64,000 nucleotides of DNA. Origin: Chrysaora quinquecirrha. Lineage: Eukaryota; Cnidaria; Scyphozoa; Semaeostomeae; Pelagiidae. The stretch lies in assembly GCA_014526335.1 (NCBI GenBank), contig JACTAT010000188.1, forward strand, positions 186,001 to 250,000, read 5' to 3'. Of this stretch, positions 1 to 10,355 are shown one piece after another. A model generated the notes under the pieces. It was not told the DNA's origin, searched no databases, and saw nothing but the letters and a program-made list of their open reading frames with translations. Each line of letters opens with the position of its first letter. Position 1 is the first letter of the stretch. Position numbers and translations under genes: made by a program.

Positions 1-307
1 GTTGGGTTGTGCTTTTCGAGGTACATAGTTGACTGTTCTTTGTGTTGACTAAAAAAATGTTGTGTCAGGAATATTGTTTCCTTCTAGTGATATTCATAAA
101 GCAAAGCATGATAAAGTGATGTCAGCATGATTTTCATTCCTTATAAATCATGCGTACCAGATTTAATGCTCAAAAATTAAGTTTTGACTTGAGATCGACG
201 GTTTCTCTACAAGCTTTATTTTGTGGAATCACCCTGTCATGTCACTGGATCCAAATTCCTATAAGTTCTAATTAATCTATCATCGATGGAAGGGAAGGAA
301 AGCTTAC

Positions 308-387
308 TTCAAGAACTTCTTTCAAGAACTCGTCAAACTTCAGTGAGTTGAGCATACCGTTAGTGTCCGAAATCTGAGTAAATACAT
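308..387 (-). CDS. DTN: Dystrobrevin-family exon c (second EF-hand-like region, internal exon)
   Basis: An 80-base internal exon read on the minus strand. It starts after a pyrimidine-rich stretch ending TTTTTAG and stops at GAA followed by donor GTAAGC (302-307). It opens with two bases (AT) that complete a Tyr codon begun in exon b, then encodes 26 residues including QISDTNG and KFDEFLKEVLE. Dystrobrevins have this stretch (IFSQISDSNG...FLKEVL) in the EF-hand-like region ahead of the ZZ zinc finger. The protein is a cytoplasmic part of the dystrophin-associated complex at the membrane. The phase match with the exon at 6508-6593 is the best evidence that this is real. The next exon should lie before position 1. 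Confidence 0.85.
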
Positions 388-1388
388 CTAAAAAGGCAAA
401 TAACAAACATAAATCCAAATTGACAGAGAATCAATTAATAATACACATCACAGCAAGTAATTTCAAACTACATCATTTGATCTAACATCTTTCCGAACAA
501 GTCAATGATTCTTCTCAAATCATCCATTCATACCCAGTGCACACGAGAACAGGATTATTTGTTCCATTCTCTTTGGAATCTGATTCAAAATTTTGTTCTC
601 ATGCACAGTAGACCTGCACAGGGGATCTGACGGAAAATATTTTGCGTACACACGAGAACCAGATACAATAAAAACCGCTTCTACACATGCGCAGTAACAA
701 GTTCCAGCAAAACTGAAAGAATTTTTGCGCCAGGAAACAGAGATTTATTTCTTTGCTCCTAATTTCAAAGGTCACTGGGCTGAAGCAGCGATTTGTTTTA
801 TGTTCTCAAAATCTAGCAATCCACTGTCTATGGCATTTATTAAATTTGCAGGTAGTGAAATCATGAATTTCATTCAGACAAATGAGGAGACAGCTTTTCA
901 ACAGAATATGGAGCCTTGCTGATGAAGGATGTTTTCGATTACAAACAAAAAGGTTGTACATGTTGCACAGTTCCTCAGGAAAACCTTTAACAACAAAACG
1001 TGCTGCATTTTATAAAGTATCGATTTCGAAAATGAAAAAAATGGTAAGTGTTTGCTCTAAGACCAAACAAATGCAGAAATAAATAATAATTGACAATTAG
1101 AAAAGAAAACAAAAACCCCGAAAGCTTGACTTAAAATATGCACTTCAGAACGAAGAAACCTGAAAATTATGGTAACATTCCTTCTTCTTCGTACTCTAGC
1201 CGAAATTTTGTAATAAAGCGCTGCCCTTGTCTCCGCGGCATTTAGTTGAAGGAGGCATTTGTAAGAGGGAGGTCTTAATCTGACGCTTTGCACTGATTAG
1301 AGGCAATACGGAATGTCTTAATGCTAGTGTCTAATTTATAACCGCATTTTTTCATTATCAATGTAAACAAAGAACTATGTAACTTAGT
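388..1388. other. Dystrobrevin intron, no recognised feature
   Basis: Intron sequence between exon c and the DIRS element. Short open frames on both strands (for example 725-1082 and 1057-1293) show no family I recognise and no convincing splice context. I see nothing else in it. Confidence 0.6.
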
Positions 1389-1575
1389 AATTTAAATTGG
1401 AGGAGTCTCGACGAACTTCGATTTGAGTTCTACAAGCCTCCTCGTAGCACCGAGATCACTGTGCTAAGTACAGTTTAATACCTTCTAATTGGAGATAAGT
1501 CGTGAGTGGCTGTCTGGATCCGCATTTCAACTATTAACAAAAGAACAATAAGTGACCACGCTATATAAAATCAGT
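1389..1575. repeat. DIRS 3' inverted terminal repeat
   Basis: Matches the reverse complement of 6215-6364 over long stretches, including AAAGAACAATAAGTGACCAC and TGTGCTAAGNACAGTTTAA. The outermost ~77 bases (AATTTAAATTGGAGGAG onward) are complemented at 1621-1697. Confidence 0.75.
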
Positions 1576-1620
1576 CATTGAAATGTAATTTCTGTGTGGA
1601 GTTTGAGGGGAAAGGGAGGG

Positions 1621-1757
1621 AGCACAGTAATCTCGGTGCTACGAGGAGGCTCGTTGAACTCAAATCGGAGTCCGTCGAGACTCCTCCAATTTAAATTTCT
1701 TCCTCGCCTCCTCTTCGCAACGAGGCTCACTGTGCTAAGCACAGTTTAACACTTTCT
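1621..1757. repeat. DIRS internal complementary region
   Basis: Two joined halves. 1621-1697 is the reverse complement of the outer 3' end (1389-1468). About 1698-1757 is the reverse complement of the outer 5' end (about 6299-6364). Such a fused copy of both outer ends is what the DIRS replication model uses to close the cDNA into a circle. Only a few mismatches remain. Confidence 0.75.
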
Positions 1758-2069
1758 AATTGGAGACTTCAAAGTAACGAAGACAGAAACTCAAAGCTTC
1801 CATAAAATTCGTAAACAAGTAATGGAGTAGGAGAAAAAGCAATAAAAGAATTGACGTATGTAGACTTCCACTGAATTCAAGTGAAACGAGAATTATCTAC
1901 CACTCAATAATGAAATAAACATTGAAAAGAAAATCAATTAAACTCCAAGAAAGGAGAGTAAGAACAAACAAATAAACACAACAGTCAATTGACTATTAAT
2001 CGAATATAAAAATTGTTCAAACTACTCCAGATCTGTGTCATCAGCCACACAATTTGTCAATACTTTTGA

Positions 2070-3046
2070 AACTTCAAATTATTCGGTCTGAAATAAAGTT
2101 TATTGAACGATTTTGCATTCGACCACTCTTAAGCACGCAAAACTGCATATATTGATGCACAAGAGTTCACAGCTGTTGAAGTGGCGGCCCCCCGAACACT
2201 GTGGGGTCCAAAGACAGAAATATCTATACAAGCATCTTTAGAACAATACAAATCCATCTGGCAATTGCATCCGTAGTCACAGAAGTATGAGGCGTAACAT
2301 AACTGAGAAACAGTTTATTCGAAGCACAATCGTTCCCTCCATCGCGAAACTCAGCAGTTTTATTAAATAAATACGAAGAAGGGATCAACTTCTGAGAGGA
2401 TTATCTTGATGCAAGCTTGGTAAAGGTGATTATAAAATGCAGTCTCTGTCTCTTTACTTATAAATTATCGAATATATAAATGTATGTACAGCGTTCTTCA
2501 AACTTGATGAACCTGTAATCAATTAATGAAATTGTATGAACTCGTTGTACTGCAACACAAGCTAAAAGTTTTGCGAGTTTAATTGTTATTCCCTTCAAAG
2601 GGGAATTTTTATTGAGAACCCAGTTTTTCAAGTAAAGCAAACAATCTTTTGCATTCCAGGTGACTGGGTATTTCGGAGTGGGGTTTGCGTAAATTCCTGA
2701 CGCCTTGCGTAAAACGACATATTAAAGGGTGTTCTCCGATTTTTTTATCTTTGGCAGACAAAGTTACAGATGAGGCACTCCTTGCATTATTTATATGTGA
2801 ATAACTCAAGCCTTTTTCAAATAGTTCAGTCAGAAACCCAACAACCCCATTCACAGTGGGTGGAGAGATATTGAGACTCCGCTTATTACAAAATCTGAAC
2901 CACTGTCTAAGGATTGATTCGTCATTACGGCGTGTGTTTTGCTTCCAGCTGGCTTTGATAACCTCGATAGTTTTTTGAGAAAATTCCGCCTGAGGCAGCT
3001 GTTCGTCGATAACTTGCATTGCAATTTGTTGTAGTTTTGACAACAA
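2070..3046 (-). pseudogene. DIRS tyrosine recombinase, broken
   Basis: The N-terminal SAM-like core-binding domain is open from 3046 to 2609. The catalytic domain follows in another frame: its first box is KLAKLLACVAVQR, supplying the box-I Arg (minus strand, inside 2458-2640). The HxxR box is readable as GPHSVRGAATS (HSVR codons at 2192-2203). The nucleophile region reads SFNKLYFR, with the Tyr codon at 2093-2095. A TAA stop interrupts the short stretch between the HxxR box and the Tyr, and there is at least one frameshift between the two domains. All catalytic landmarks can still be seen, but no single frame joins them. Confidence 0.8.
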
Positions 3047-3217
3047 CGGGTGACAAAGTTGTGGTTTGCCAGGGAATCTGAGTAAGGAGGAGAAAGATGG
3101 TATTTAGACAGGGAATTCAATTAGCAAATCAGCAAGACTTGGAAACCATGGCTGACTAGGCCACAAAGGGCATATCAGCATCAAGGTACATGAATGTTTA
3201 TGCAATTTATTGGCTAC

Positions 3218-4849
3218 TCAACTTATCAAATTAAATGGAGGGAAAGCATAGGAATAGAGCCCATCCCAAGACCTTGAAAAAGCATTAATACCTTCGCTTG
3301 AAGGTTCAGGCCTCCATGAAAAGAACCAACTCAATTTAGTACTTAGCCGAGACGAAAAGATCCATTTCTGGTGAATCGCAATGAAAGCAGATACTCTGAA
3401 ACATTTTGTCGTCAAGACTCCATTCAACATTATCATTAAAATTTCGAGAAAGTTGGTCAGCTAAAGTGTTCTCGATACCTTGCATGTGAGTTGCTGTCAA
3501 GAATACTCCTTGTTCAATGCACCATTTCCAAATTTCTTTGCCAAGTTTGTTGAGAGGAATACTGTGGCAACCTCCAAATTTATTTACATAAGGTATGGCA
3601 GTTGTATTATCACAATTAACCTTTGTATGTTTGTAATAGATATTCTGGGTGTAAGCAAGCAATGCAAGTTTGATAGCTTTGAGTTCTAAAATATTGATAT
3701 GGTAAGCTCTTTCATTTTCAGTCCAACGTCCCCCGGCCTTAAGAATGCTTTTACCATGCAAAAAGAGAGTCGATCCCCAGCCCTTTCGGCTGGCATCTGT
3801 GAAAATTTGCGTTTCGCAGGCCATTATTGCTTTTTATATGCTCCTTCCACCACGTTAGATCATTAGTTGAACCTTCATCTAACTTTATCATTGAATCAAA
3901 GGAATTTGTTTGTTTTAAACATTTAGTCTTGTGCATCTCTAAGGCACGATAATGCAGTTGGCCAAATCGGACTGCTGTGAATGAAGAGACTAGAGACCTA
4001 TACTCTTTGCTAGATTTCGAATCGAAAACGTTTTGGCGGAAAGCAGAAAATTGCACGAATCAATTATTTTCCCGATTTTTTCTTCGGATAACCATACTAT
4101 TTGCTTTACAGAATCAATGATGAACCCCAGGTGCTCAATTTTTGTCATAGGTTGAAACGGATGGTTTGCCGTTATTTACAGTGAAGCCTACATTTTCCCA
4201 AGACATTTTTTGCTCTCTTCGTTTGCAGAGTTAGCGCATCAGAAGATGAATTTATATACAAAGAGTCATTAATATAATAAGTGTATGAAGTTCCCTCCTT
4301 ACGGAGTTTTGCAAAAACTGGTTTAATTACTTTTGTAAAGTAATAAGGCGCGGGACTAAGCCCAAAGCAAAGACAAGTAAACTCATAGTATGTATTTTGT
4401 CATTGAAATCGCAAATATGTGCGATATTTTGGAGCAATAAGTAATGAAAAATATGCATCCTTCAAATCGATTGATGTCATGTAAGAACCTTCTTTGATTA
4501 GTGGTAAAATTGTTAAAAGCTGTTCCATTTTGAAATGCACTTTCTCAAGATAATTGGTTAGTCGTATTAGATTTATGATAGGTCTAAGCCCGCCATTCTT
4601 CTTTGGTCGAAGAAATATGTTTGATATAAATTGGTCCTTCATAGGAGTAACAGAAATTATGGCACCTTTCTTTAATAAGGTTGAAATTTCCTCATCAACT
4701 AATAGTATCTCTTCTTCAGATAACCCAATAGGCTTAGCTATAATTGGTTCAGGCATAGAAACAAACTGAAGCTCAATGCCTTTAACGAGGTTACGGACGA
4801 ATTTGCTTTGGGTAAAGTCACACCAATTTTTATAATAATGTTTTGTCAT
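3218..4849 (-). pseudogene. DIRS reverse transcriptase and RNase H, broken
   Basis: RT fingers and palm run from 4849 to 4400 with IDLKDAYF (motif A). The frame then breaks, and the catalytic YxDD-type motif reads YYINDSL (about 4270), so the first Asp is replaced by Asn. Thumb and connection follow in 4056-3751. RNase H is open at 3824-3336: FTDASRKGWG, the ELKA helix with its Glu, a VNCDNTTA Asp, and the ADQLSR end motif. The conserved tail WKP-like / YAFPPFNLI is in 3436-3218. This order and the RNase H flavour are typical of DIRS and not of LTR elements. Several frameshifts separate the parts. Confidence 0.85.
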
Positions 4850-5022
4850 ACCAGTTACCTAACTTATTTCTTCGGGTTTGTTGATGGTTTCGCGGTCCGT
4901 TGTTCGTTGCGGACATTCGCTCTGCCCCTCCAAGATCGATTGGAGGGGCCTCGCCAGTTTAAATTCTGCTGTCGGCCATGGGTGCTGTTGGAATTACGGT
5001 TGTATCCACGATTCTGATTGAA

Positions 5023-6150
5023 CTAGCGTCTCCCAGAGTTGGTGAAAGAGTTTGCGAATCGATTTAATTCATTGGTCTGCTTCACGAAAGCAGTAAGGTC
5101 TCCAAACAGAAACTCACCTACTGCCATAGTAGAGAGGAACTGGTGATATTGACAATTTATTTTCGGCTTGGCAAAGCTGCGTCGCCCGTTGCAAATGTCT
5201 AGGAAAGAGTTCCCTAGCAGTGCAGCAGCGGAACTCAATTTTTCGTTGATAACCTTGATAGCTGCTTCCTCTGGCTTAGAACCGTGTTTTTTCAAAGTTG
5301 TCTTTGACCTGAACAAAAGCAGTGACGGACTTGATAATTTTGGCTTGACTAGCCTGAAATGAAATCTCGCCCTTTCGTTGATCTCTGCTCATGGTATTCG
5401 AGACCATGACATTCATTTGTGGAACTACTAAAGAGTTACCATTTTCTGGGAGAGGAAATCGCTTAAACGTACGTTCAAGTTCCTCTTTTAATCTGGTTTT
5501 TTAGAACAGTTATTCAGGTAATCAGCGTAAAATTTAGAAATAGCCGGGCCCTTCATCTCGTCGCCCTCAAACTGCAGTTGAGGGAGAGTTTCAGAGGAGT
5601 TCTCTGAAGCTTGTTCTTCCAAAGGATTTGCAGGTAGCGGAGAATCCGCAAAAGTCGGAATAAATCCCGACACCATGGGCGTTGTGAACAAAGGACAAAA
5701 GAACACTGCCTGGATCCTGATCATACAATTCGGGCATTAAAAACGGAGCTGACTGTGCAGCGGAAGGAAAAGCAGACTGAGCTGCAAATGTGACAGACTG
5801 AGCTGTCGTGATAGACCAGACTGGGCTGGAAAGGTATCGGCAGACTGAGCTGTACAATATATACCCTGGGGTATCGTGAATGCAGGCTGAGCTGCAATAG
5901 AAGCAGACCGAGCTGATTCTATATCGACATCGAAACGGGGTCTGTTACGACGGTCAGAGTGGAGATATGATTATAAAAATGTGGAAATTTGAGTCACTTT
6001 GGAGAGAACATTGCTCATTTGACCTTGCAAGCTGTTGAATTCCTCACGACTCACCCCATCTTCCCTTTTCCTTGTTGACTCAGATTTTGACAAGACAGGT
6101 TGATCGCTCAACAATTGAGCTTCAGTAGGTTCTTCGTTTTCTGCGGACAT
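5023..6150 (-). pseudogene. DIRS gag-like ORF1, broken
   Basis: The start ATG lies at 6150-6148 and the first frame runs into a TAA near 5974. A low-complexity middle with repeated AQS-type peptides (about 5920-5750) follows. The C-terminal part at 5316-5023 matches the DIRS gag pattern: AAALLGNSF, then NGRRSFAKP, then EFLFGDL and a K/Q-rich tail. Frames change at least twice. The capsid-like role is inferred from position and this motif order, as no structural domain is obvious. Confidence 0.65.
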
Positions 6151-6214
6151 TCCATGTTTTTTCTGCGGACGCGTTCGAGACTGCGCTCAGACAAACTGAT
6201 GGGTCACGGGGCGT

Positions 6215-6364
6215 AGTCTGCTTACATAGCGTGGTCACTTATTGTTCTTTTTTAAATATTTGAAAAGCAGATCGAGACAGCCACCCAAGACTTGTCTACA
6301 ATTAGAAAGCATTAAACTATGCTTAGCACAATGAGCCTCCCTGAGAGGAGGAGGCGAGGAAGAA
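6215..6364. repeat. DIRS 5' inverted terminal repeat
   Basis: Inverted partner of 1389-1575. The outer ~65 bases are also complemented at about 1698-1757 in the internal complementary region. The edge of similarity falls at GGAAGAA (6364). Confidence 0.75.
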
Positions 6365-6507
6365 TCGTCATTCTGGCTCTTAAGTTTATTTTTAACAAAT
6401 ATCCTTATGGGTTTAACACTAACAAACGAGCAATAACAAAGTTGCCTCTGACTAAATCTCCTAACAAGGTAAGATAGCACAAAATATATAGATTGCAATT
6501 CTCTCAC

Positions 6508-6593
6508 ATCTCAATTTGTCAATCAATCTTCCAGAGCAGAGAGTAGTCAGGGCTACTTTTATGGAAAAGGTGCGGATGAGACCAGTTTTACAT
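6508..6593 (-). CDS. DTN: Dystrobrevin-family exon b (EF-hand-like region, internal exon)
   Basis: 86 bases on the minus strand: acceptor TTCTTTAG before 6593, donor GTGAGAG after 6508. One leading base completes the Arg split from exon a (AG|A), then 28 codons, then T, which pairs with AT of exon c to make Tyr. The peptide contains FSIKVALTTLCSGRLIDKLR, matching the dystrobrevin block VK-AL-TLC-GK--DKLRY. All three exons join in phase across introns of about 3.1 kb (a to b) and 6.1 kb (b to c). Too short to be found as a long open frame. Confidence 0.9.
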
Positions 6594-7034
6594 CTAAAGA
6601 AAACATATGACATATAATTTCGAAGCAAAAAGTAATAAAGGAAAAAATGCAGTGTAAATAATGGACGGATAACGTTATAATATCCTCCTCAAAGACTGAT
6701 CAATAAATCAGTTTTATCTATCCTATCTTTGCGAATTCCATGAAAAGAAATAAATGAGATATATCTGTCAACATTCAAGACAATTTTAATTTTAAGACAA
6801 CAGATGGTTCAAGTTGGAATTTGGAACATCATGTTACATAAAATAGCAAAAACTTGGTTTATTTTCTTTCTTGTAATTTGCGCAACTGTGCCACGAAATA
6901 TATTAGACAGACAACAAATGTAAGAAAAAGACTACACAATCTTACATCTTAATCACAAACTTGGGCATTTAGCTGCGGAAAATCCAACAATACCCTAGAA
7001 GAACTACCCAAACATCACCCTGGAGGAACGTCCG

Positions 7035-7605
7035 TACAGTACTGTGGAGGATATTCAGTACTGTGGAGGGTGTTCAGTACTGTGGGGGATACCATCAGTA
7101 CTGTGGGGGAATACCATCAGTACATTGGAGGGTGTTCAGTACTGTGGGGGATACCATCAGTACTGTGGAGGGATATCATCAGTACAGTTGAGGGTGTTCA
7201 GTACATGTGGAGGGATACCATCAGTACTGTGGGGGGATACCATTAGTACTTTGGAGGGATACCATCAGTACTGTGAGGGGATACCATCAGTACTGTGGGG
7301 GATACCATCAGTATTGTGGAGGATATTCAGTACTGTGGGGGGATACCATCAGTACTGTTGAGGATATTCAGTACGGTGGAGGGATACCATCAGTACTGTA
7401 GAGGGATACCATCAGTATTATGGGGGATACCATCAGTACTGTTGGGGACACCATCAGTACTGTGGAGGGTATTCAGTACGGTGGAAGGATACCATCAGTA
7501 CTGTGGAGGATATTCAGTACGGTGGAGGGAAACCATCAGTGCTGTGGGAGGATACCATCTGTACTGTGGAAGGTGTTCAGTACTATGGAGGGGTATCATA
7601 AGTAA
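7035..7605 (+). repeat. Left minisatellite arm of foldback A
   Basis: Tandem array mixing a 22-base unit (AGTACTGTGGAGGGATACCATC) with 19-base units ending in TGTTC or TATTC. Open frames through it (SVLWG, YHQYCGG-type peptides) are repeat artefacts. Confidence 0.9.
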
Positions 7606-7652
7606 CGTGCTCGGTACATGTTTGTTTTTGCTGAAGGAAGTTTTGAAAACAA

Positions 7653-7923
7653 AATGGATCCAGATTTCTGTGGTTATTTATTACGAGCACCAAATAAAAA
7701 GATGAAGATAGATTCTCAAACATTAGTGCACGATAAAATTAAAACCGAAGCGGAATCTGTGAATGAGCTCGAGACGGAGGACTTATCAGCGAGAAGAAAG
7801 CTATTCTTCAGTGAAGATGATATTTCAGGCATCGATATATCTGGGGTGGATCTTTTTTCAGATGAGGAAGGCATTGATTTTGTGAGAGATGAAGGACAGG
7901 AGGAACAGTATTTTAATGACTGA
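7653..7923 (+). CDS. Unrecognised acidic 90-residue protein in foldback A loop
   Basis: ATG at 7653, stop TGA at 7921-7923. I do not recognise the family. The peptide has a basic N-terminal patch (PNKKMKID), a Lys/Glu middle (DKIKTEAE), then ARRKLFFSEDD and a long acidic tail (SDEEGIDF, EGQEEQ). It has no membrane segment and no zinc motif. The open frame ends just where the loop changes character. It converges with the minus-strand frame at 7990-8320. It could be a gene carried by the element, an exon captured from the host, or chance. Composition looks coding, unlike the arms around it. Confidence 0.35.
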
Positions 7924-7989
7924 AAATAAATTCCGATGAACATTTACTTGAAATATTTCCCGTGCGATTCCGGCCCTTCGAGAAGCAGG

Positions 7990-8320
7990 AAAGAAATGAG
8001 TTTTGGAAATGAAAATCTTCAGGAACGTACTGCCCATACTCTTCATAATCAAAGCTATCCATAGAACTCATGCTTTGTGTTTCTAACACTATTCGTCCAC
8101 CTCCATCCTCGTCTGTGCGATATCTGCCAATTCCACTTGGTCTTACTCCTTCCAAAGGTCCTGATAAGTTAAGTGGTGGAGAAATGGGGTGCTTTTCTGA
8201 AGATAGATGCGTAACGAAGCAGCTACTATCACTATCTTCTTGCATACGCCCTAATATAGACCTTCTTGTCATAAATTTTTCCGAACCTGCACCTCCGGCA
8301 GCGTTACCAGACCTTGCCAA
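7990..8320 (-). CDS. Unrecognised Ser/Gly-rich peptide in foldback A loop
   Basis: Open on the minus strand from 8320. The convincing part ends near 7990, after DYEEYGQYVPEDF. Earlier it reads RRSILGRMQEDSD, then a stretch rich in Ser, Pro and Gly (SPPLNLSGPLEG, RTDEDGGGR). No domain is recognised. The open frame runs on to 7913, but its last ~25 residues lose this character. It faces the acidic ORF at 7653-7923 tail to tail inside the loop. It may be one exon of a spliced gene, since no convincing start context is visible. Confidence 0.3.
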
Positions 8321-8636
8321 CCAGGCTTAGGGCTTGGCCAATCTTTCTGATTTTCCACCTTCCTTCCACTTTGCGTTAACTCTTTAAAGCAGAAATATTC
8401 TGGGAACTAGAGTTTTGTCGAGGAGCTAGATATTTCAATCCGTGCATAGCATAAAAGCTCTTCGTCAATATTTATAATTGTTTAATTACTCGAAAAAAAA
8501 ATAATGATTAGTCACGAAGACGGATATTTGAATCGAACAATCATTTGTGAAAGAACTCGTTAGGAACTATAAACACTTGAACAAAAGAAGAGGAATCAAA
8601 TGTAGATTTGCTTTCTTCAGTACTGATCAAGCGCCA

Positions 8637-9215
8637 CACAGTGATTGTATCCCTCCACGGTGCTGAACACCCTCCACAGCACTGAAGAAATTCCCCACAG
8701 TACTGATGGAATCCCTCGAAAGTACTGACGGTATCCCCAACAGTACTGATGGTATCCCTCCACAGTACTGATGGTATCCCTCCACCGTACTGAATTTCCT
8801 CCACAGTACTGATGGTATCCCCCCACAGAACTGAATATCCTCCACAGTACTGATGGTATCCCTCCACAGTACTGATGGTATCCCTCCACATTACTGATGG
8901 TATCCCTCCACAGCACTGAATATCCTCCACAGTACTGATGGCATCCCCCCACAGTACTGATGGTGTCCCTCCACATGTATTGAACACCCTCCACTGTACT
9001 GATGGTATTCCTCAACAGTACTGATGGTATCCCCCCACAGTACTGAACACGCTCCAATGTACTGATGGCATCCCCCCACAGTACTGATGGTATCCCCCCA
9101 CAGTACTGAACACGCTCCAATGTACGGATGGTATTCCCCCCACAGTACTGATGATATCCCCCACAGTACTGAACACCCATAACAGTACTGAATATCTTCC
9201 ACAGTACTGCACAGA
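8637..9215 (-). repeat. Right minisatellite arm of foldback A
   Basis: Inverted partner of 7035-7605 (CCCTCCACAGTACTGATGG on the plus strand). The 19/22-base unit mix is the same, with independent unit-level changes. Confidence 0.9.
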
Positions 9216-9249
9216 CGTTATCCAGGGTGAACATGTCTATCTTAACTTA

Positions 9250-9480
9250 AAACATTTAGCGCCTTTTTACACGGAAGCGGTTCAGCCAGGTTAGCCCGGC
9301 TCGCTCGGTTAAGCGAGATCATTTTTCAAAGCGTTTACATGGATAAATTTCCCAGCCTGATTAGCCGGGCTGGCCTTGCTTGTTAACATATTTGCATTCC
9401 TTTACGTCAAAATTTCAACTCGCCTGACCAGTCTAGCCTGCTTCCCATATAAATGTGAAGTGTAGAACCATTAGGTTCTT
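9250..9480. repeat. GC-rich hairpin-bearing dispersed repeat
   Basis: Contains CCAGCCTGATTAGCCGGGCTGG and related palindromes. Its style resembles the Harbinger-like miniature element at 38865 (CCGGG-rich hairpins, 'ttacatgg/atatgg' edges). I could not find clean termini. Confidence 0.35.
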
Positions 9481-9703
9481 TTGTTTCCACAGATCTCGGT
9501 CAGGTGAGATCCGCGTCGTTTGATCACGGATCTCGCATCACCGGGCTTGGTGATTGTTCAGGTAAAAGCAAGATTTACAAACAAAAGAACTTAATTGTTC
9601 TGTCAGATTTTGTATTATTGAGAACCAAATATTTTTGAAATTTTTCAATCTTTATAGACTTAACCACTAAGTCATTCATGAGATAGAAATTTAGATAACT
9701 TAC

Positions 9704-9917
9704 CTTCCATAGGCACGGAGAAGCCATTGAGTTAGACAGACAATATTGAACTCAACATCAATCTCGTTTGAAGCAGGAAGTCGCTTATGCAAGGCAAAAT
9801 ATATGCTAGCAATGACACACTCCAATCGTGCCTCATCAACTTCAGCATCATGATTGCCTGCATTCATTCCATTTTCGCGAAAAGCTTCGATTAAGTTGTA
9901 TATGTCAACCAGATGAA
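9704..9917 (-). CDS. DTN: Dystrobrevin-family exon a (first EF-hand-like region, internal exon)
   Basis: 214 bases on the minus strand, acceptor CCCTATTGTAG before 9917, donor GTAAGT (9698-9703). Two leading bases (TT) complete a split codon, 70 codons follow, and AG is left over for exon b. The peptide opens HLVDIYNLIEAFRENGMN, nearly the dystrobrevin signature (HLVDIWN-IEAFRENGLN), and later has ALHKRLPASNEIDVE and LTQWLLRAYG. Dystrophin diverges at the first block, so dystrobrevin is the better call. The protein links dystrophin and syntrophins under the plasma membrane. The preceding exon (YRTACKLR-type block) is not found in this window, so the gene's 5' part probably lies beyond it or behind the repeats upstream. 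Confidence 0.9.
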
Positions 9918-9929
9918 CTACAATAGGGA

Positions 9930-10340
9930 CATATTTTCAACAAAGGATATATCTAGATTATTTAATTCTTAAGGAATGCAGTATGACAAGTAATCACAAA
10001 ATACTGTTACACAATAGCAATGTGAATTGCTGTCGTGTTTAAAACCATCTGCAAAATCAGTGTTCCATAAATAGAGGGCCCATGTAGAACAATAGAGGCA
10101 TGATGAATCATAACAACGACATCGTTAACAAGGGCTGCAACCATTTTCTGAGTTCTGGATAGGGTAGATATGAATAAATCTTGGTAAAGATAAAAAAACA
10201 ATTGCACCCAAATAGTTAATAATTAAAATGTTAGGATTTTAAGAACCTTATTCGAGCTTTTCTAAAAGAATAAAGTTAAACAGAAGTTCTGTTTTACGGT
10301 TTTGTTTGGTTTAAATATTTAAAATCGCTTATAAATTTAC
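9930..10340. other. Intron upstream of exon a, nothing recognised
   Basis: AT-rich. A 66-codon minus frame at 10007-10207 shows no family or splice support. Confidence 0.5.
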
Positions 10341-10355
10341 CACCCTGGGTAATGT

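Larger units (their letters stand above)
1389..6364 (-). mobile_element. DIRS-type tyrosine-recombinase retroelement, degenerate
   Basis: About 5.0 kb with the DIRS layout on the minus strand: gag, reverse transcriptase plus RNase H, then tyrosine recombinase. The ends are inverted repeats: 6215-6364 reads, reversed, like 1389-1575. Beside the 3' repeat is an internal complementary region whose two halves complement the two outer ends. That is the hallmark of DIRS-1-like elements, which pass through a circular intermediate and need no integrase. No target duplication is expected or seen. It lies inside a dystrobrevin intron, antisense to nothing but in the same orientation as the host gene. 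Frameshifts and stops in every ORF say it is dead. Confidence 0.85.
7016..9229. mobile_element. Foldback element A with minisatellite arms (family 1)
   Basis: A 2.2-kb giant inverted repeat. It begins CACCCTGGAGGAACGTC and ends with the inverted counterpart (GACGTTATCCAGGGTG). Both sides are flanked by AACAT (7011-7015, 9230-9234), a 5-bp target duplication. Each arm is about 580 bases of tandem 19- and 22-base units built on AGTACTGTGGAGG. The ~1-kb loop holds two open frames and no recognisable transposase. Drosophila Foldback and Galileo elements have the same architecture (tandem repeats inside long terminal inverted repeats). The superfamily here is unknown. It sits in the dystrobrevin intron between exons a and b. 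Confidence 0.8.

Noticed and set aside
7044..7705. Several long open frames on both strands (Tyr/Gly/Ser-rich) through the minisatellite arms
   Set aside because: The unit lengths keep all frames open and the peptides are strictly periodic. No start context or conservation is expected. The same holds at 8541-9234, 10352-10942 and 11677-12226.
10007..10207. 66-codon minus frame upstream of dystrobrevin exon a, considered as the preceding exon
   Set aside because: It lacks the YRTACKLR-type block expected there and has no matching donor phase.
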